A model generated the notes under the pieces. The model worked only from the letters and a program-made list of their open reading frames with translations. It ran no database searches and was not told the DNA's origin. A DNA stretch of 64,000 bases from Candidatus Faecalibacterium faecigallinarum (GTDB lineage Bacteria; Bacillota; Clostridia; Oscillospirales; Ruminococcaceae): NCBI GenBank assembly GCA_019119685.1, contig DWWN01000031.1:1-64000 (forward strand). The letters run 5' to 3'. Each line of letters opens with the position of its first letter. Position 1 is the stretch's first letter. This document shows, piece after piece, positions 41,549 to 49,394 of the stretch. The position numbers and the translations under genes are program-made.

Positions 41549-43366
41549 ATGAACAGCAAGAACTACCCCGCTTTTGAGCATTACAACCCCCGGCAGGCCG
41601 CTCTGGCCGAGGCCCGGGCCCTGCTGACCCAGGCCGCCCAGGCCGCCATGGAGGCCGGCGACCTGCCCGCCGCCGAGCTGCCCGCCTTCATCGTGGAGGT
41701 GCCCGCCGACAGCAAGAACGGCGACATCGCCTCGAACATCGCCATGGCCGGGGCCCGCACCTGGCACAAGGCCCCCAAGATGATCGCCGAAGCCCTGCTG
41801 GCCCACCTGCCCAGCCTGGGCGGCAGCTGCTTTACCAAGGCGGAAGTGGCCGGCCCCGGCTTTATCAACCTGTTCCTGGCCCCCGCCTTCTGGGCCGGGG
41901 TGGTGATGGCGGCCTGCGCCTCCTCCCACTACGGCAAGACCGACTACGGCCAGGGCAAGAAGTACAACGTGGAGTTCGTTTCGGCCAACCCCACCGGCCC
42001 CATGCACATGGGCAACGCCCGCGGCGGCGCGCTGGGCGACTGCCTGGCCGCTGTTCTGGAGTGGGCAGGCTACGACGTGACCCGCGAGTTCTACATCAAC
42101 GACGCCGGCAACCAGATCCAGAAGTTCGGCAAGAGCCTGGCCGTCCGCTACCTCCAGCACTACTACGACGAGAAGGACTATCCCCTGCCCGCCGAGTGCT
42201 ACCAGGGCGGGGACATCAAGCTGCTGGCGTTGGAGTTTGCCGCCCGCGAGGGCGACAAGTACGCCCAGTCCTGCCGCGGCCTGACCGGCGACGCCCTGTA
42301 TGAGAGCGACGCCTTCGCCGCCCTGAAGGACGCCCTGGTGGGCTACGCCCTGCCCAAGAACATCGCCGCCCTCAAGGAGGACCTGGGCAAGTACCGCATC
42401 CAGTACGACGTCTGGTTCCCCGAGAGCACCCTGCACCAGTCCGGCGCAGTGAAGGACGTGGTGGACCTGCTACTGGAAAAGGGTGCCTGCTACAAGGCCG
42501 AGGACGGCGCCATCATGTACCGCAGCGCCCAGTATGCCGCCAAGTACGGCGCGGCCAACAAGAAAAAGACCGACGACGGCGCCCCCGAGGAGGACAAGGA
42601 CGAGGTCCTGGTCCGCGCCAACGGCATCCCCACCTATTTTGCCGCCGACATCGCCTACCACTACAACAAGCTGGCCACCCGCGGCTTTGACAAGGCCATC
42701 GACGTGTGGGGCGCCGACCACCACGGCCATGTGGCCCGCATGAAGGGCGCGATGGACGCCATCGGCCTGGACGGCAGCCGTCTGGACGTGGTCCTGATGC
42801 AGATGGTCAACCTGATGCAGAACGGCCAGCCGGTGCGTATGTCCAAGCGGACCGGCAACGCCATCACCCTCACCGACCTGCTGGAAGAAGTGCCCATCGA
42901 CAGCGCACGCTTCCTCTTTAATATGCACGAGGCCGGCAGCAGCATCGACTTTGATCTGGACCAGGCCGTCAAGACCGACAACGACAACCCCGTCTATTAC
43001 GTTCAGTACGCCCACGCCCGCATCTGCTCCATCCTGCGCAAGCTGGAGAGCACCGGCGTGGAGTTCCTGGGTGTGGAAAACGTTGACGCCACCCTCCTGA
43101 CCGACCCGGCTGAAATGGATCTGATCCGTATGCTGGCGGCTTTCCCCCAGGAGATCGTCATGGCGGCCGAGAAGTACGATCCCAGCCGGATCAACCGCTT
43201 CGTCATCGACCTGGCCAGCGCCTTCCACCGCTTCTACGGCAGCTGCCGCATCCAGGGCGCCGAACCCGCGCTGCAGCAGGCCCGCATTGCCCTGTGCATC
43301 GGCGTGCGCAACGTCATCCGCACCGTGCTGACTATGTTCAAGATCAACGTCCCCGACAAGATGTAA
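41549..43366 (+). CDS. argS: Arginyl-tRNA synthetase
   Basis: A 605-residue class I synthetase. An N-terminal Arg-tRNA synthetase domain (about 10-120) precedes the HIGH-type motif within SANPTGPMHMGNARGG (HMGN), the RMSKRTGNA segment equivalent to KMSKS, and a DALR anticodon-binding C-terminal domain (about 485-605: YVQYAHARICSILRKLE). The length is slightly above 560 but common in Firmicutes. AAAGGAATC precedes the start. The operon ends in an H1-type hairpin terminator. Confidence 0.97.
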   Translation: MNSKNYPAFEHYNPRQAALAEARALLTQAAQAAMEAGDLPAAELPAFIVEVPADSKNGDIASNIAMAGARTWHKAPKMIAEALLAHLPSLGGSCFTKAEVAGPGFINLFLAPAFWAGVVMAACASSHYGKTDYGQGKKYNVEFVSANPTGPMHMGNARGGALGDCLAAVLEWAGYDVTREFYINDAGNQIQKFGKSLAVRYLQHYYDEKDYPLPAECYQGGDIKLLALEFAAREGDKYAQSCRGLTGDALYESDAFAALKDALVGYALPKNIAALKEDLGKYRIQYDVWFPESTLHQSGAVKDVVDLLLEKGACYKAEDGAIMYRSAQYAAKYGAANKKKTDDGAPEEDKDEVLVRANGIPTYFAADIAYHYNKLATRGFDKAIDVWGADHHGHVARMKGAMDAIGLDGSRLDVVLMQMVNLMQNGQPVRMSKRTGNAITLTDLLEEVPIDSARFLFNMHEAGSSIDFDLDQAVKTDNDNPVYYVQYAHARICSILRKLESTGVEFLGVENVDATLLTDPAEMDLIRMLAAFPQEIVMAAEKYDPSRINRFVIDLASAFHRFYGSCRIQGAEPALQQARIALCIGVRNVIRTVLTMFKINVPDKM

Positions 43367-43390
43367 TTTGCGTGCTAAGCACGCTCCAGG

Positions 43391-43439
43391 TATGTGTCCC
43401 GCCCGTACGTGCATGTCGTCCGGGCGGGACTTTTTTGAC
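43391..43439 (+). terminator. Terminator formed by an isolated H1 repeat hairpin
   Basis: GTCCCGCCCG..CGGGCGGGAC followed by TTTTTTGAC, 25 bp after argS. It is a reverse-orientation H1 hairpin of the four-hairpin repeat family, including the GCATGTC loop and the terminal TTGAC. Confidence 0.8.
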
Positions 43440-43552
43440 GGCGCGGTCCAGATGCTTGCTTTGTTTGTCAATTCACAAACCGCACAACATTTTCAAACTG
43501 CAAAATATAAAACTATCCAAAATCACAACAAAATCATTGTAGATTCTGCGAA

Positions 43553-43581
43553 TAGACACCGGCGTCTTTTTCGGATATAAT
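43553..43581 (+). promoter_or_regulatory. Promoter of the 1.1-kb untranslated unit
   Basis: TAGACA, 17-bp spacer and a perfect TATAAT. The next stop of transcription is the hairpin at 44665-44709. Confidence 0.75.
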
Positions 43582-43838
43582 AAGGCCAGAAACCAAGAAA
43601 GTACAGCAGAGGATCAAAAGAGATCCAACCCCGCTGACTTAAAGGGAGAAAGGAGCGAGACCGATGGTTGAAGTAACACCCGTTCAGTTTGGACAGACTG
43701 TCGGGAACCGTTGAAAGCGAAAAGCCGCTTACCAGTACGGGATGTTTCCCCCGCAAAAAAATCAAGTGAGATTTATAAGCGAAGTCTTTAGCATATAGAA
43801 CGCGATGAACGAACAGTCTGTCGGATGACCCCCTAGGC

Positions 43839-43937
43839 GATTCAAATAGATCCGCAGGAAGTGATTCTTATGAAAGCCTTTTTACGGATACCAGTATTTG
43901 AATAGCATGGAAGGAGCTACTCCAATGATTTAAGTAG
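43839..43937 (+). repeat. Internal duplication of the 1.1-kb unit, copy A
   Basis: Begins GATTCAAATA, contains an 11-codon ORF (MKAFLRIPVFE, 43870-43905), GGAAGGAGCTACTCC and ATGATTTAA, and ends GTAG. It is imperfectly repeated at 44330-44432. Confidence 0.75.
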
Positions 43938-44329
43938 TCGCACCCTCAAGGCGGATGCAATGTCCGATCAGAGATGATGGGCTGCAAGGCCAGCTGGACC
44001 TGCATTCGATCGGCCCGGAGCCTGAAGCGATAAGCTGCAAGGCACATCGATTCCCTGTTCCGTGTCAATTTGGATAAACCAGAACTGTAAAGGTCAATTC
44101 TTACGAGAACTGCTGTACGGCTTTTGAATCTATCTGGAAATTGCAGGCAGAGCGGATGAGATGATGAATTTGAGCGGCGGTGATGTACCCCCTCAAAGGT
44201 TGGAAGCGGCCGAAGGATAATGTACCGGAAGCTGTAGGAGCTTGTACCGCACCATTTCGACAGGACCGGCAGAGCAGAAAGCCATGAGGTAAGTTTAGAG
44301 CTGAATAACCCCCTGATCCGAACAACGGT

Positions 44330-44432
44330 CATTCAAATAAAGCAACCCAGAAAGGATGATCCCCCATGAAAGTCCCTGTATGGATGCAGATATTTGAGTA
44401 ACACGGAGGGAGTACTCCAATGATTTAGGTAG
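44330..44432 (+). repeat. Internal duplication of the 1.1-kb unit, copy B
   Basis: Begins CATTCAAATA, contains an 11-codon ORF (MKVPVWMQIFE, 44366-44401), GGAGGGAGTACTCC and ATGATTTAG, and ends GTAG. Stop codons differ from copy A (TAG/TAA and TAA/TAG exchanged) while ORF lengths are kept. Confidence 0.75.
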
Positions 44433-44664
44433 CTTGTCCCCTGGAGTGATTCAATCGAAAGAATGTGTTTCTATGAAGATGCTTCGTAAGACGCAATCCA
44501 ACGATTCGGATGAGGCTTGAAACCAATGTACTAGTTAAATCAGCAATCCCCTACCCTATCATTTCCTAAAGCATAAGGAAGGCCAACACTATGAAAGGCG
44601 AGGTCAACTCCGAAAAATAGGCGATGTGAGGTAAAGAGGCTATGACTCCGAAGAAGTAAGCATC

Positions 44665-44709
44665 CTGGCGGATGAGAGGCTTGCAACCGCTCTCATCCGT
44701 CAGGTTTTT
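44665..44709 (+). terminator. Terminator of the 1.1-kb unit
   Basis: CTG(g)CGGATGAGAG and CTCTCATCCG(t)CAG arms around an 11-base loop, followed by GTTTTT. Confidence 0.88.
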
Positions 44710-44832
44710 GTGTCTGTACAGGCGCGCAGCCCTGCCCCCCCAGCAGGCTCCGCGCACTGTGCGCTCTGTTGGGAACGCGGCCCAGACGAGGCCGTGCGTC
44801 CCCTGCGCTGCGATCCGCCCAAGCGCCCGCGA

Positions 44833-44868
44833 AACCCGGTGTCCTCTGCTGTGAGGGCGCCGGGTTTT
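44833..44868 (+). terminator. Second terminator-like hairpin before the LacI gene
   Basis: ACCCGGTGTCCTC/GAGGGCGCCGGGT with a TTTT tail. Between 44710 and 45025 nothing else is clear; the stretch 44715-44830 is GC-rich with short palindromes. Confidence 0.5.
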
Positions 44869-45025
44869 CTGCTGTCTGCGGGGCCTTGGCGCTGGTGCTT
44901 CTGCAATTTTCACACAGTTCCCGGTAATTTTCAGAAGTTCCGGTGTTTTTGCTTCTGCGTCATTCTATAATGCACAAAAGCGCCCGGGCAGTCTGGAGCA
45001 AATCCACAAACTTATCTGAAAGTGA

Positions 45026-45088
45026 TTGATTTTTTTGGACAACTGTGCCATAATATAGGCGTCGGTAACGATTCCGTAAACGATACCG
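45026..45088 (+). promoter_or_regulatory. Promoter and LacI-type operator of the sugar regulator gene
   Basis: TTGATT, 17-bp spacer and CATAAT. At 45063-45088 lies a 26-bp imperfect palindrome from CGGTAACGAT to ACGATACCG with a central CG, as expected for LacI-family operators; 10 of 13 positions are symmetric. It sits just downstream of the start of transcription, suggesting autorepression. Confidence 0.6.
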
Positions 45089-45122
45089 GTCAGTTGAAGC
45101 GGACGGAAAGGAGCTGCTGCGC

Positions 45123-46139
45123 ATGACGATCAAGGACATCGCCCGGATCAGCGGCTGCTCGGTCAGCACCATCTCCCGGGTCATCAACGACCGGCCCGAC
45201 GTCCGCCCCGAAACGAAAGAGCACGTTCTGCAGATCATGCGGGAAGTGGGCTTTGTGCCCAACACCAACGCCCGCCAGCTGAAGATCCAGCAGTCCCGCA
45301 GCGTGGTCTTTGTGGTCAAGGGCACCCAGAATATGTTCTTTGCCGACTTCCTGGTCCACCTGCAGCGGGTGGTGGGGTTGTACGGCTACAGCGGCATCGT
45401 CTCCTATCTGGACGAAAACGCCAACGAGATGGAGGCCGCCGAAAAGATCCTGCGGGAGATCAAACCCAAGGGGATCATCTTTCTGGGCGGCAATGTGGAA
45501 AATTTCAAGCGCAGCTTCGACCAGATCAGCATCCCCGCCGTGCTGGCCACCGTGGTCAGCGAGGAGCTGGACTTCCCCAACCTGTCCATGGTGGGGGTAG
45601 ACGACCGGGCGGCGGCCTACCAGGCCGTCACCAGCCTGATCGCCCTGGGGCACCGCCAGATCTGCGTGATCGGCGGGCCGGCCACCAGCCACCCCAGCAT
45701 GATGCGCCGCCTGGGCGCCCAGCAGGCCATGGAGGACAACGGCCTGACCTTTGACCCCCGGCTGTATGGTCTGTCCAACTACAATTTTGAATCCGCCTAC
45801 AACACCATGAACGGCCTGTTGGCCCGACGGGCCCAGTTCACCGCCGTCTTTGCCATGAGCGACGTCATTGCCATCGGCGTTATCCGGGCGCTGGCGAGCG
45901 CCGGGTATAAAGTGCCGGACGACGTCTCGGTGATCGGCTTTGACGGCATCTCGATGTCCCGCTACTGCGTGCCGGCCCTCGCGTCGATGGTCCAGCCCAC
46001 AGAGGAGCTGGCCACCCGCTGCGTTGAGCTGCTGCTCCGCCAGATCGAGCACGGCGCGCCGGCCCAGACCGTCGTGCTGGCCCCCTCCCTCCAGGAGGGC
46101 GAAAGCGTCCGCCCGCCCAGGGGCGCCGCACTTTTATAA
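45123..46139 (+). CDS. LacI-family transcriptional regulator
   Basis: A 338-residue regulator. The N-terminal helix-turn-helix and hinge (MTIKDIARISGCSVSTISRV, then INDRPDVRPETKEHVLQIM) precede a sugar-binding-type effector domain (about 60-335), including FAMSDVIAIGVIRALASAGY and DDVSVIGFDGI. AAAGGAG supports the ATG at 45123. It precedes an oligosaccharide ABC importer and malQ, so it likely controls maltodextrin or a related glucan. A CCCGTCCC/GGGACGGG hairpin lies in the following gap. Confidence 0.92.
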   Translation: MTIKDIARISGCSVSTISRVINDRPDVRPETKEHVLQIMREVGFVPNTNARQLKIQQSRSVVFVVKGTQNMFFADFLVHLQRVVGLYGYSGIVSYLDENANEMEAAEKILREIKPKGIIFLGGNVENFKRSFDQISIPAVLATVVSEELDFPNLSMVGVDDRAAAYQAVTSLIALGHRQICVIGGPATSHPSMMRRLGAQQAMEDNGLTFDPRLYGLSNYNFESAYNTMNGLLARRAQFTAVFAMSDVIAIGVIRALASAGYKVPDDVSVIGFDGISMSRYCVPALASMVQPTEELATRCVELLLRQIEHGAPAQTVVLAPSLQEGESVRPPRGAALL

Positions 46140-46216
46140 CTTTGTCGCTTCCCCGTCCCGCCGGGACGGGCTGCATACACACGGCTCAAACCAAGCACAA
46201 AAAGAGGAGAAGAACT

Positions 46217-47569
46217 ATGAAAAACATGATTTCCCGCCGCAACTTCCTGAAGGCCGCCGGTGCGGTGTCCGCTGCCGGTGTTCTGGCCGCCTGTGGTTCT
46301 TCCAGCAGCTCGACGACTGCCGCCTCCACCGCCACCAGCTCGGCTGCTGGCGCGTCCAGCAGCGCCGCGCCCGCCGCTGCCGGCAAGGTCTACTATCTGA
46401 ACTTCAAGCCCGAGCAGGATGAAGCCTGGCAGAACCTGGCCGCCGAGTACACCGCCGAGACTGGCGTGCCCGTCACCGTCGTGACCGCTGCGGCCAACCA
46501 GTACGAGACCACCCTGATGAGCGAGATGGAAAAGAGCGAGGCCCCCACCCTGTTCCAGGTCAACGGCCCTGTCGGCCTGGCCAACTGGAAGGACTACTGC
46601 CTCGACCTGTCCGACTCCAAGCTGTACGGCGAGCTGACCAGCGATTCCTTCGCGCTGAAGGACGGCGACGCCATCCCCGCCATCGCCTACGTCATCGAGA
46701 CCTACGGCATCATTTACAATAAGGAGCTGCTGACCGCCGCCGGCTACACCCAGGACGATATCACCAGCTTCGACAGCCTGAAGGCCGTCGCCGACGACAT
46801 CCAGGCCCGCAAGGACGAGCTGGGCATCCAGGGCGCTTTCACCTCCGCCGGCATGGATTCTTCCTCCGACTGGCGGTATAAGACCCACCTGGCCAACCTG
46901 CCCATCTACTACGAGTACAAGGCCGACGGCATCACCTCCACCGACGCCATCAAGGGCACCTACCTCGACAACTACAAGCAGATCTTCGATCTGTACATCA
47001 CCGATTCCACCTGCGACCCCACCGTCCTGGCCAGCAAGACCGGCAACGACGCCGTCGCAGAGTTCGTCAACAAGCAGGCCGTCTTTTACCAGAACGGCAC
47101 CTGGGCCTACACCGACATCAAAGACCTGGGCGACGACAACCTCGGCATGATCCCCATCTACATCGGCGTGGACGGCGAGGAGAACCAGGGCCTGTGCACC
47201 GGCTCCGAGAACTACTGGTGCGTCAACAATATGTCCTCGGAGGAGGACATCCAGGCCACCCTGGACTTTGTTTACTGGTGCGTCTCCAGCGAGAAGGGCA
47301 CCGCCGCCATGGCAGACGACATGGGCTTCGTGATCCCCTTCAAGAGCGCCAAGGCGCCCACCAACCCCCTGAACGCCATCTCGGACGAGTACGTCGCCGA
47401 CGGCAAGACCCCTGTGGACTGGTGCTTCTCCACCATGCCCAGCGAGGAGTGGAAAAATATGCTGGGCAGCGCCCTGACCGCTTACGCGGCCGGCACCGGC
47501 ACCTGGGACGACGTGGTCAGCGCCTTTGTGGACAACTGGGCCACCGAATACCAGCTGGCCAACGGCTGA
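46217..47569 (+). CDS. Sugar ABC transporter substrate-binding protein (Tat-type lipoprotein)
   Basis: A 450-residue extracellular binding protein of the MalE/MdxE type. It has a twin-arginine motif and lipobox (SRRNFLKAAGAVSAAGVLAAC), a Ser/Thr/Ala linker to about 55, and a binding domain with YGIIYNKELLTAAGY, FVNKQAVFYQNGTWAYTDI and a C-terminal domain-closing region. Most sugar-binding lipoproteins use Sec, so the RR motif is unusual. AGAGGAG precedes the ATG. It is followed by two permeases and malQ, which points to malto-oligosaccharides. Confidence 0.9.
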   Translation: MKNMISRRNFLKAAGAVSAAGVLAACGSSSSSTTAASTATSSAAGASSSAAPAAAGKVYYLNFKPEQDEAWQNLAAEYTAETGVPVTVVTAAANQYETTLMSEMEKSEAPTLFQVNGPVGLANWKDYCLDLSDSKLYGELTSDSFALKDGDAIPAIAYVIETYGIIYNKELLTAAGYTQDDITSFDSLKAVADDIQARKDELGIQGAFTSAGMDSSSDWRYKTHLANLPIYYEYKADGITSTDAIKGTYLDNYKQIFDLYITDSTCDPTVLASKTGNDAVAEFVNKQAVFYQNGTWAYTDIKDLGDDNLGMIPIYIGVDGEENQGLCTGSENYWCVNNMSSEEDIQATLDFVYWCVSSEKGTAAMADDMGFVIPFKSAKAPTNPLNAISDEYVADGKTPVDWCFSTMPSEEWKNMLGSALTAYAAGTGTWDDVVSAFVDNWATEYQLANG

Positions 47570-47611
47570 GCCTCCGGCAGCTGCCCGCTGTGACAGCAAG
47601 ATCTTCAAACC

Positions 47612-47652
47612 GGCAGGGGCGGGCAGCAATAGGCCCGCCCCTGCCCTTTTTA
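47612..47652 (+). terminator. Partial terminator between binding protein and permease genes
   Basis: GGCAGGGGCGGGC-AGCAATAG-GCCCGCCCCTGCC followed by CTTTTT. Its position inside the operon suggests an attenuator or mRNA stabiliser that keeps binding protein in excess over the permeases. Confidence 0.75.
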
Positions 47653-47678
47653 TGCCGAGCGCACAGGAGGAATGAATC

Positions 47679-48530
47679 ATGCAAAAAGCGATCAGCAAAT
47701 ACTGGCCGGTGTTCGTCCTGCCCACCCTGCTGGCCTTCATCATCGGCTTTATCTGGCCCTTTATCTGGGGTGTCTACCTTTCCTTCCAGCGGTTCACCAC
47801 CGTGTCCAAGACCACCTTTGTGGGCTTTGACAACTACATCAAGGTGTTCCAGGACACCACCTTCACCCACGCCTTCTGGTTCACGGCGGCGTTCACCGTG
47901 GTGTCCACCGTCCTCATCAATGTGTTCGCGTTTGCCATCGCGCTGGCTCTGACCCGCGGCATCCGGGGCACCAACCTGTTCCGCACCGTCTACTTCATGC
48001 CCAACCTGATCGGCGGCATCCTGCTGGGCTACATCTGGCAGATCCTGCTCAACGGCGTGCTCGCCAACCTGGGCAAGCCCCTGCTGGCTCTGGACGAGCA
48101 CTACGGCTTCATCGGCCTGGTCATCCTGATGTGCTGGCAGCAGATCGGCTACATGATGATCATTTATGTGGCCGGCCTGCAGAGCGTCCCCGGCGACCTG
48201 ATCGAGGCCGCCAAGATCGACGGCGCCACCGGCCGGGAGATCCTGTTCAAAATCAAGATCCCCCTGGTCATGCCCAGCATCACCATCTGCACCTTCCTGA
48301 CCTTGACCAACAGCTTCAAACTGTTCGACCAGAACGTGGCTCTGACCGGCGGCGAGCCCGCCAACCTGAGCGAGATGCTGGCGCTGAACATCTACTCCAC
48401 CTTCTACGGCCGCAGCGGCGCCCAGTGGAAGGGCATCGGCCAGGCCAAGGCCGTGGTCTTTTTCCTGATCGTCGTTGTGATCTCGCTGGTGCAGCTCCGC
48501 TTCACCCGCTCCAAGGAGGTGCAGTCCTGA
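47679..48530 (+). CDS. Sugar ABC transporter permease (MalF/MdxF-like)
   Basis: A 283-residue inner-membrane permease with about six helices, starting MQKAISKYWPVFVLPTLLAF. The EAA motif is IEAAKIDGATGREILFKIKI (about residues 185-205). There is no long N-terminal extension as in E. coli MalF. ACAGGAGG precedes the start. Its stop overlaps the next permease start (TGATG). The ATPase subunit is not encoded in the operon; a shared MsmK-type ATPase elsewhere is likely. Confidence 0.93.
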   Translation: MQKAISKYWPVFVLPTLLAFIIGFIWPFIWGVYLSFQRFTTVSKTTFVGFDNYIKVFQDTTFTHAFWFTAAFTVVSTVLINVFAFAIALALTRGIRGTNLFRTVYFMPNLIGGILLGYIWQILLNGVLANLGKPLLALDEHYGFIGLVILMCWQQIGYMMIIYVAGLQSVPGDLIEAAKIDGATGREILFKIKIPLVMPSITICTFLTLTNSFKLFDQNVALTGGEPANLSEMLALNIYSTFYGRSGAQWKGIGQAKAVVFFLIVVVISLVQLRFTRSKEVQS

Positions 48531-49372
48531 TGGCTAAAGCAAAACGTCTGTACGATAACATCCTCACCGTCGTGATGGCTGTTCTCTGCCTGCTGTGGGT
48601 CTACCCGGTGGTGCTGATCTTCCTGAACAGCCTGAAGGTGGAGGGCAGCTTCACCACCTCCACCGTCTTTGCCCTGCCCACCGCCGAGAATTTTGCCGGC
48701 GCGGCCAACTACATCTACGGCATCGTCAAGATGGACTTCCTGTCCAGCTTTTTCTACAGCCTGGTCATCACCGTCTCCAGCGTGTTCCTGATCTTGCTGT
48801 GCTGCTCGATGTGCGGCTGGTACCTGACCCGCGTCAACAACCTGCTGTCCAAGGGGATGAACCTGCTGATCGTCTTTTCGATGGTGGTCCCCTTCCAGAT
48901 GGTCATGTTCACCCTGTCCAAGACCGCCGACACCCTCAAGCTGAACACCCCCTGGAACATCTGCATCATCTACCTCGGCTTCGGCGCGGGTCTGGCGGTG
49001 TTCATGTTCACCGGCTTTATGAAGAGCGTCCCCATCGAGATCGAGGAATCGGCCATGATCGACGGGTGCAACCCGGTGCAGCTGTTCTTCCGCATCGTGT
49101 TTCCCATCCTCAAGCCCACCATGATCTCCACCGCCATCCTCGAGACCATGTGGGTCTGGAACGACTACCTGCTGCCCACCCTGGTGCTGGACATCAAGAA
49201 GTACCGCACCATCCCCATGGCCATCCAGTATTTCCGCGGCGGTTACGGCCGTGTCGAGCTGGCCCCCATGATGGCCTGCATCATCATCGCCATCGTGCCC
49301 ATCATCATCCTGTATGTGGCCTGCCAGAAGTACATCATCGAGGGCGTCATCGCCGGCGCTGTCAAGGGCTGA
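48530..49372 (+). CDS. Sugar ABC transporter permease (MalG/MdxG-like)
   Basis: A 280-residue inner-membrane permease with six predicted helices. The EAA motif is seen as IEESAMIDGCNPVQLFFRIV (about 166-186), followed by FPILKPTM and MWVWNDYLLP. It is coupled to the upstream permease by a one-base overlap. AAGGAGG lies 6-10 bases upstream of the ATG. malQ starts 22 bp after its stop. Confidence 0.93.
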   Translation: MAKAKRLYDNILTVVMAVLCLLWVYPVVLIFLNSLKVEGSFTTSTVFALPTAENFAGAANYIYGIVKMDFLSSFFYSLVITVSSVFLILLCCSMCGWYLTRVNNLLSKGMNLLIVFSMVVPFQMVMFTLSKTADTLKLNTPWNICIIYLGFGAGLAVFMFTGFMKSVPIEIEESAMIDGCNPVQLFFRIVFPILKPTMISTAILETMWVWNDYLLPTLVLDIKKYRTIPMAIQYFRGGYGRVELAPMMACIIIAIVPIIILYVACQKYIIEGVIAGAVKG

Positions 49373-49394
49373 TGCGACAAGGAGGGATCTTCTT

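Larger units (their letters stand above)
43588..44709 (+). ncRNA. Candidate large structured RNA / tiny-ORF transcript, about 1.1 kb
   Basis: The unit has its own promoter and terminator, no ORF above about 40 codons on the plus strand, and a more AT-balanced, purine-rich composition than the flanks. Many local hairpins are visible: GGATC-AAAAGA-GATCC near 43615; AAGCG-AAAAGC-CGCTT near 43718; AAATC-AAGTGA-GATTT near 43750; AAGCT-GTAG-GAGCTT near 44230. A longer-range pairing joins GACAGACTGT (about 43692) with ACAGTCTGTC (about 43813). CCCCCT-like runs recur roughly every 100-150 bp. At least seven tiny ORFs have a Shine-Dalgarno site 6-10 bases upstream: 43664-43714, 43870-43905, 43925-43933, 44366-44401, 44420-44428, 44591-44620 and 44642-44659. 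I do not recognise it as OLE, GOLLD, ROOL, RNase P, tmRNA or a group II intron, but comparison by covariance model is needed to exclude the large classes. Confidence 0.6.

Noticed and set aside
43946..44332. 128-codon minus-strand frame across the untranslated unit
   Set aside because: No ribosome site, no domain, a composition like frames antisense to structural RNAs, and it opposes the clear promoter and terminator on the plus strand.
43588..44709. RNase P RNA, tmRNA, 6S RNA, SRP RNA or a group II intron
   Set aside because: The diagnostic conserved segments of these RNAs were not seen: no RNase P core, no tRNA-like ends, no intron domain V and no maturase gene.
44710..44830. A further terminator or tRNA-like fold in the GC-rich stretch before the LacI gene
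   Set aside because: Only short palindromes are present, with no T-tract or tRNA conserved bases.
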